DNA of 11,003 nt from Trebouxia sp. TZW2008. Taxonomy: Eukaryota > Chlorophyta > Trebouxiophyceae > Trebouxiales > Trebouxiaceae. Location of the stretch: positions 1 through 11,003 of the forward strand of contig BDIU01000621.1 of NCBI GenBank assembly GCA_002118135.1, written 5' to 3'. Under the pieces are notes generated by a model, which saw only the letters and a program-made list of their open reading frames with translations, did not search any database and was not told the origin of the DNA. The translations under genes and the position numbers were made by a program. Positions 8,147 to 11,003 of this stretch are shown in pieces; the first letter of the stretch is position 1, and the number at the start of each line of letters is the position of its first letter.

Positions 8147-8174
8147 GTGATTGGTGAGCTGGGATCAGCATCAC
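8147..8174. repeat. Two-part hairpin (5-bp and 4-bp stems)
   Basis: GTGAT 8147-8151 pairs with ATCAC 8170-8174, enclosing GCTG 8158-8161 with CAGC 8166-8169 around a GGAT loop. The stems are short, and it is listed because it sits between stronger ones. Confidence 0.5.
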
Positions 8175-8178
8175 AATG

Positions 8179-8196
8179 CATCATCAATTGATGATG
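8179..8196. repeat. 18-bp perfect palindrome
   Basis: CATCATCAATTGATGATG equals its own reverse complement with no spacer. A dimeric DNA-binding protein could recognise such a site, but I know no specific factor for it. Confidence 0.9.
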
Positions 8197-8211
8197 TTCT
8201 GAGCATACACA

Positions 8212-8244
8212 CTCGTGCTTGCATTGGTGTTATGCACATACGAG
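8212..8244. repeat. Imperfect 13-bp hairpin, 7-nt loop
   Basis: Positions 8212-8224 pair with 8232-8244 by ten Watson-Crick pairs and one G-T, with two mismatches in the middle, around the loop TGGTGTT. It ends the run of stems that begins at 7956. Confidence 0.65.
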
Positions 8245-8526
8245 CACTGTACTGAGAGCTTGAGCCAGTTGCAGAAAAGCATCTATGTAGACCCATCTGT
8301 GTCAAGAGTCTGAATTAGTGGCAGAGGCACCTGTTGTACTCTTGGCTCTATAGCTAGCTCCTATACACCACATCCCAACGATACATGTGCAGCATGCATT
8401 CAGGCTGCAGTGAAGCTGCATGTTATCGCGTCAATGAAAAGCATGCCTTGTTGCATTCACAAGATATTAAATCTTACAGGTCTATAAGATGCGTATGAGC
8501 CCCTCAGCTTATCTTAAGGCTGCTGA
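8245..8526. other. No gene seen (spacer)
   Basis: No frame, RNA or tandem repeat I can support. TATAG near 8351 and CTATA near 8362 can form a short stem, which is not notable by itself. Confidence 0.5.
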
Positions 8527-8570
8527 TGTTATCAACGACAGCTCAAGCAACATGTTGAGCTGAGATAACA
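8527..8570. repeat. 15-bp nested hairpin made from inverted minisatellite motifs
   Basis: TGTTATC 8527-8533 pairs with GATAACA 8564-8570, and CAGCTCAA 8539-8546 pairs with TTGAGCTG 8555-8562 around an 8-nt loop; the stems are separated by 5 nt on one side and 1 on the other. The right arm is a forward minisatellite variant (TTGAGCTGAGATAACA) and the left arm its inverted copy. Confidence 0.85.
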
Positions 8571-8700
8571 AGCACATCTGAACTAACTGGGTGTTGCTGA
8601 GCTGACAATTTGCAACTGAGCTGACAATGTGCAGCTGAGCTGACGGAATGCACAGCAGCTAATCTGAGCTGACATGTTACAGCTGAGGCAAGCTGATACA
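8555..8700 (+). repeat. Minisatellite block G, forward
   Basis: Clean copies run at exact 19-bp steps: GAGCTGACAATTTGCAACT then GAGCTGACAATGTGCAGCT then GAGCTGACGGAATGCA (8598-8651). More diverged copies extend to 8700. This run defines the consensus unit best. Confidence 0.85.
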
Positions 8701-8915
8701 TTCCGTATCTAGGCAAGACTTGCGGACAAATGAAGCATGTTATTTGCAATTTTCCATGTCATCTTTCTCATGGCGTGAGGTGCCGCCAACAATCAGCCCA
8801 GTCGTGTTGTCACCTGCCACATGATTACAAGAACAAGTTGCTCTATGTTCTCAGAAGCATGTTGACAATTCAATCCACCGGAGCCTTGCCAGCAAGTAAG
8901 TCGACTGTGTGCTGC
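8701..8915. other. No gene seen (spacer)
   Basis: Unique-looking sequence between minisatellite blocks G and H. A 71-codon frame with an ATG at 8730 ends at 8945 inside block H, and I see no motif in it. Confidence 0.5.
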
Positions 8916-9048
8916 AGATCAGCTAATGTAATGCAGCTGAGCTGACTGATTATGATAGCTAGGCTGATCACGTGCACCTGAGCTACCTAATTGGTACGGT
9001 TGAGCTGACTGGTTGCTGTTACGAAGCTGGTCCATTAGAGCTGAACTG
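8916..9048 (+). repeat. Minisatellite block H, forward, diverged
   Basis: Copies include ATGCAGCTGAGCTGACTGAT (8931), CACCTGAGCTACCTAATTGG (near 8974), GTTGAGCTGACTGGTTGC (8999) and AGAGCTGAACTGAAGG (near 9037). It is the last block before the integrase remnant. Confidence 0.7.
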
Positions 9049-9405
9049 AAGGATTCTCAGCAATCAAGGGTGGCACTGTTTGCAAGGTTGTCATTGTCAT
9101 CCTGTGCTGAGAAAGTATAAGCAGCCTCCAACAGCGTTCCAACTGGGTTGCTTAATCGTAAGGGTCCAAGAGAATGTTAGCTTATTGTTTCGTATGACCT
9201 CCAAGCTCGCGTGAGCTCATGACACAAGCAAGAGCCTGTGGCAAACACATGGTATCTTTGCAAGCATGGGAAGGTTGATTGAGTATTGTCGGAAACTGTA
9301 TTCTCATCAAAGCCTATCAACAGCTTGTGCACATCTGGGGTACGTGGTGTTGTGCAGCACAGTAGCTACCACAGCATTTAAAATGAGCTTTGTCAGTACA
9401 AGTCA
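9049..9405. other. No gene seen; left flank of the integrase remnant
   Basis: About 350 bp between the last minisatellite copy and the integrase frame. That frame is closed by TAA at 9379-9381, and I see no upstream continuation in another frame, so the zinc-binding N-terminus typical of many integrases is absent or unrecognisable. No terminal repeat or target-site duplication was found. Confidence 0.5.
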
Positions 9406-10426
9406 ATGACTAATCGACATGACGCATATCGAGCTGCCAATGAAGTGCTCAGCAACCCTGCCCGTAATCAACACTTTGAAGTGAATCAGCTACACCACGG
9501 CATCAATGTGCGACCTGCAAGATTCTTCAGAATAGTCCCACAGACAGAGTTTTCCTATCAAATGGGTGTCATACAGATACCCAAAGAGCTGAAGGCTCTA
9601 AATAAAAACTGCTATCAATTTCTGTTGATGATAGATGTAGTGAGCCATAAGGCTTTTGTTCGTTTTTTGTTCCCAAAGTCTGCGCGAAGGGGCGCGACCG
9701 GAAATGACCTCAAGGCACAATACTCCAACATCATCGAGGAGGATTTGGTTTCCAACAAGGCTTCCCCAGGCGCTATGACTGCTGATGATCAGTTCGACAA
9801 CCAAATTTTCCAAAGATTCAATTGCACGCATGGGCGCGGTGCATACATAAAAGGAAGACATGAGCAGGAACATGCAACATCTATCAAAATGTACAATTTC
9901 ATCTCTGAGGATGAGCACCATACCAGGGGTAACAAGCTAGGGATGAGCACCATACCAGGGGTAACAAGCTAGAGACTTTGGATAGAGCTGTAAGGTCTAT
10001 CAAGATGCTGCTTGCTAGATACATGATAGAAACCGCTGATGGCAAGTGGACTCTGTATTTGCAAGATGTAATTGACTGGTACAATACAAGGCAACACAGG
10101 TCTCTCTTCACTCTTGAGGACAGTGTGGATGGTGGGCCCCAAAGCAAGCGAAATTACATGAAGTATTTCAAGAAGAGCGTCACAAACGATTTTACTTGCG
10201 TAAGCAGTATGAAGATGAAATATACAACGACAGCTTGATGCGCAAGTCCCACTTCCACGTCGGAGACAAGGTGAGGGTGGCCGTTCCCAAAGACATCTAG
10301 CCGTCAAGGCCGCACCCGAGGGGCTACAGGTACGAAGTCAGTTGCAAGGATAGTCCAAACAGACGGCCGCAAAAGCGCTACAAGGAGTGGGAGCTTGTGC
10401 TTGTGGAGGACCAAAAACGCAATAAA
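9406..10426 (+). pseudogene. Broken DDE integrase (retroviral/Polinton-like superfamily)
   Basis: The family cuts and joins element ends into chromosomal DNA through a D-D-E metal site in an RNase H fold. From ATG 9406, residues 71-90 read QFLLMIDVVSHKAFVRFLFP, giving the first Asp at residue 77 (codon 9634). TADDQFDNQIFQRF gives the second at residues 127-128. The frame stops at TAG 9970-9972 after a 32-bp tandem duplication. Two frames over, ETLDRAVRSIKMLLARY (Glu codon 9972-9974) and DWYNTRQHRS continue the core. After a second shift between 10118 and 10140, HKRFYLRKQYEDE and FHVGDKVRVAVPK (10253-10291) resemble the basic, SH3-like C-terminal domain; TAG 10298-10300 then interrupts it. The zinc-finger N-terminus is missing. 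No reverse transcriptase lies upstream, which argues against an ordinary LTR retrotransposon and for a stand-alone integrase gene. The superfamily call is fairly safe; the exact family is not. Confidence 0.65.
9909..9972 (+). repeat. Perfect 32-bp tandem duplication that shifts the integrase frame
   Basis: Positions 9909-9940 and 9941-9972 are identical and adjacent. Thirty-two is not a multiple of three. The frame from 9406 reads through copy 1 and stops at the end of copy 2, whereas integrase-like sequence resumes, immediately after copy 2, in the frame that a single copy would have kept. Perfect identity means the duplication is young relative to the other lesions. Confidence 0.93.
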
Positions 10427-10981
10427 ATGTTTTCGAGAAGGCCCCATAACAAGGTTCGTGAGAATGCCGAGGAGAGGTGGGTTGTGACGAAGATTGGAAA
10501 GCCACGATTGATAAATCTAGACAGCGGCAAGTCGCCGCAGCAAAAGCAAGAGGCTGATCAACGTAGAAAAGTATTGACAGAGTTGAGTGAGGCCCAAAGA
10601 CAATGTCGTAAGCTTCAGCTAGAGAACTGTACCAACGCAGAAATCACCGAGATGTTGAAGGTCGCACAACACAAGTCTTTGCGTCAAGTCCAGCAGGAAG
10701 CTCAAGGTCTCAAGGCGCTTGGCGATGACAAGGAGAGCGTTGGTGACACTGCATTTGAAGAATTGAGCAAATTGCGAAACACTCTTGAGCAATGTCTGAA
10801 GACTTTCAAAAACACAGTGTGCTCTCACAACAAGCTTCAACAAGCTATCAGATTCGACGTACCACGTGTACAAGATCAATTCCTTCTTGCGGTGTGTCAA
10901 TGTTGTGAAAAAATTTTCTACAGTCCCCCCAGAAAATTCTGCACCACTCCAGTACATGTGCATGTTCAAGCAAGTCTGTGA
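10427..10981 (+). CDS. Hydrophilic, probably coiled-coil tail of the integrase or a separate element protein
   Basis: The frame is continuous with the integrase C-terminal frame across TAG 10298-10300; the first ATG after that stop is 10427, giving 184 residues. Residues 14-35 (AEERWVVTKIGKPRLINLDS lies here) could close the integrase C-terminal domain. Residues about 38-100 and 108-130 are rich in Gln, Glu, Lys and Leu with few helix breakers, as in coiled coils. The last 45 or so residues turn Cys-rich (CQCCEK) and look less natural than the overlapping frame open to the window edge. I do not recognise a family. It may be the integrase tail, a second protein of the element, or a host gene fragment. 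Confidence 0.4.
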   Translation: MFSRRPHNKVRENAEERWVVTKIGKPRLINLDSGKSPQQKQEADQRRKVLTELSEAQRQCRKLQLENCTNAEITEMLKVAQHKSLRQVQQEAQGLKALGDDKESVGDTAFEELSKLRNTLEQCLKTFKNTVCSHNKLQQAIRFDVPRVQDQFLLAVCQCCEKIFYSPPRKFCTTPVHVHVQASL

Positions 10982-11003
10982 GGCGCAACAACGCAATGTC
11001 GCG
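10800..11003 (+). CDS. Frame open to the right edge, overlapping the tail
   Basis: The frame two positions from the 10427 frame is open for 68 codons from 10800 (after TGA 10797-10799) to the last base. Its later part, with KKFSTVPPENSAPLQYMCMF, has a more ordinary amino-acid mix than the 10427 frame over the same bases. I suspect the protein moves into this frame through one more small insertion or deletion somewhere in 10800-10900. No start codon or homology supports it by itself. Confidence 0.25.

Noticed and set aside
7915..8160. A known snRNA, SRP RNA or 5S rRNA in the CpG-richer island
   Set aside because: None of the conserved motifs of these RNAs that I know is present; left as an unassigned candidate.
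7083..9048. CRISPR-like array from regularly spaced 19-bp repeats
   Set aside because: Units are contiguous or irregularly spaced and degenerate, with no unique spacers of constant length; the context is eukaryotic.
9598..10307. Three minus-strand frames opposite the integrase
   Set aside because: Shadows of the plus-strand integrase, which has clear family motifs.
9406..10426. LTR retrotransposon (Ty3/gypsy) identity for the integrase
   Set aside because: No reverse transcriptase or RNase H lies upstream, where minisatellite is found, and no LTR is seen; not fully excluded because the left part may be lost.

Overview
The window looks like non-coding, repeat-rich nuclear DNA from a eukaryote with a large genome. 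It has no operon structure, no long intact ORF, a higher-order satellite, a degenerate minisatellite scattered over most of its length, and a decayed DDE integrase of transposon type. I cannot name the species. Nothing marks it as bacterial: the longer open frames outside the integrase mostly lack an ATG start or are by-products of repeats.

Layout. Positions 1-165 are one open frame entering from the left edge, possibly the 3' end of a gene, with AATAAA 73 bp after its stop. Positions 315-560 and 793-853 hold copies of a roughly 19-bp minisatellite with consensus GAGCTGACANNNTGCAGCT. Positions 1166-2815 are a satellite with monomers of about 170 bp. Inside it, three monomers form a 516-bp higher-order unit present twice in a row at about 98% identity. 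Positions 2906-3483 are packed with consecutive perfect inverted repeats. Positions 3484-5720 show no convincing gene. More strong hairpins lie at 5051-5067, 5720-5752, 5827-5865 and 5885-5907. The minisatellite returns at 6181-6538 (forward), 7083-7832 (reverse complement, about 20 copies), 7838-7906 (forward), 8555-8700 (forward) and 8916-9048 (forward). The switch from reverse to forward falls exactly on a 9-bp hairpin. Between minisatellite blocks, 7915-8244 is a CpG-richer island of nested stems that the repeats do not explain.

Positions 9406-10981 carry the only recognisable protein homology, a stand-alone integrase of the retroviral/Polinton-like DDE superfamily. It is broken by a perfect 32-bp tandem duplication, a second frameshift near 10118-10140 and an in-frame TAG at 10298-10300. 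A hydrophilic, probably coiled-coil tail continues in the last frame to 10981, and another frame is open from 10800 to the right edge.

There is no set of cooperating genes here. The most interesting material is structural: the nested higher-order satellite, the minisatellite polarity switch, and two islands of inverted repeats that could be unrecognised structured RNAs or foldback elements.
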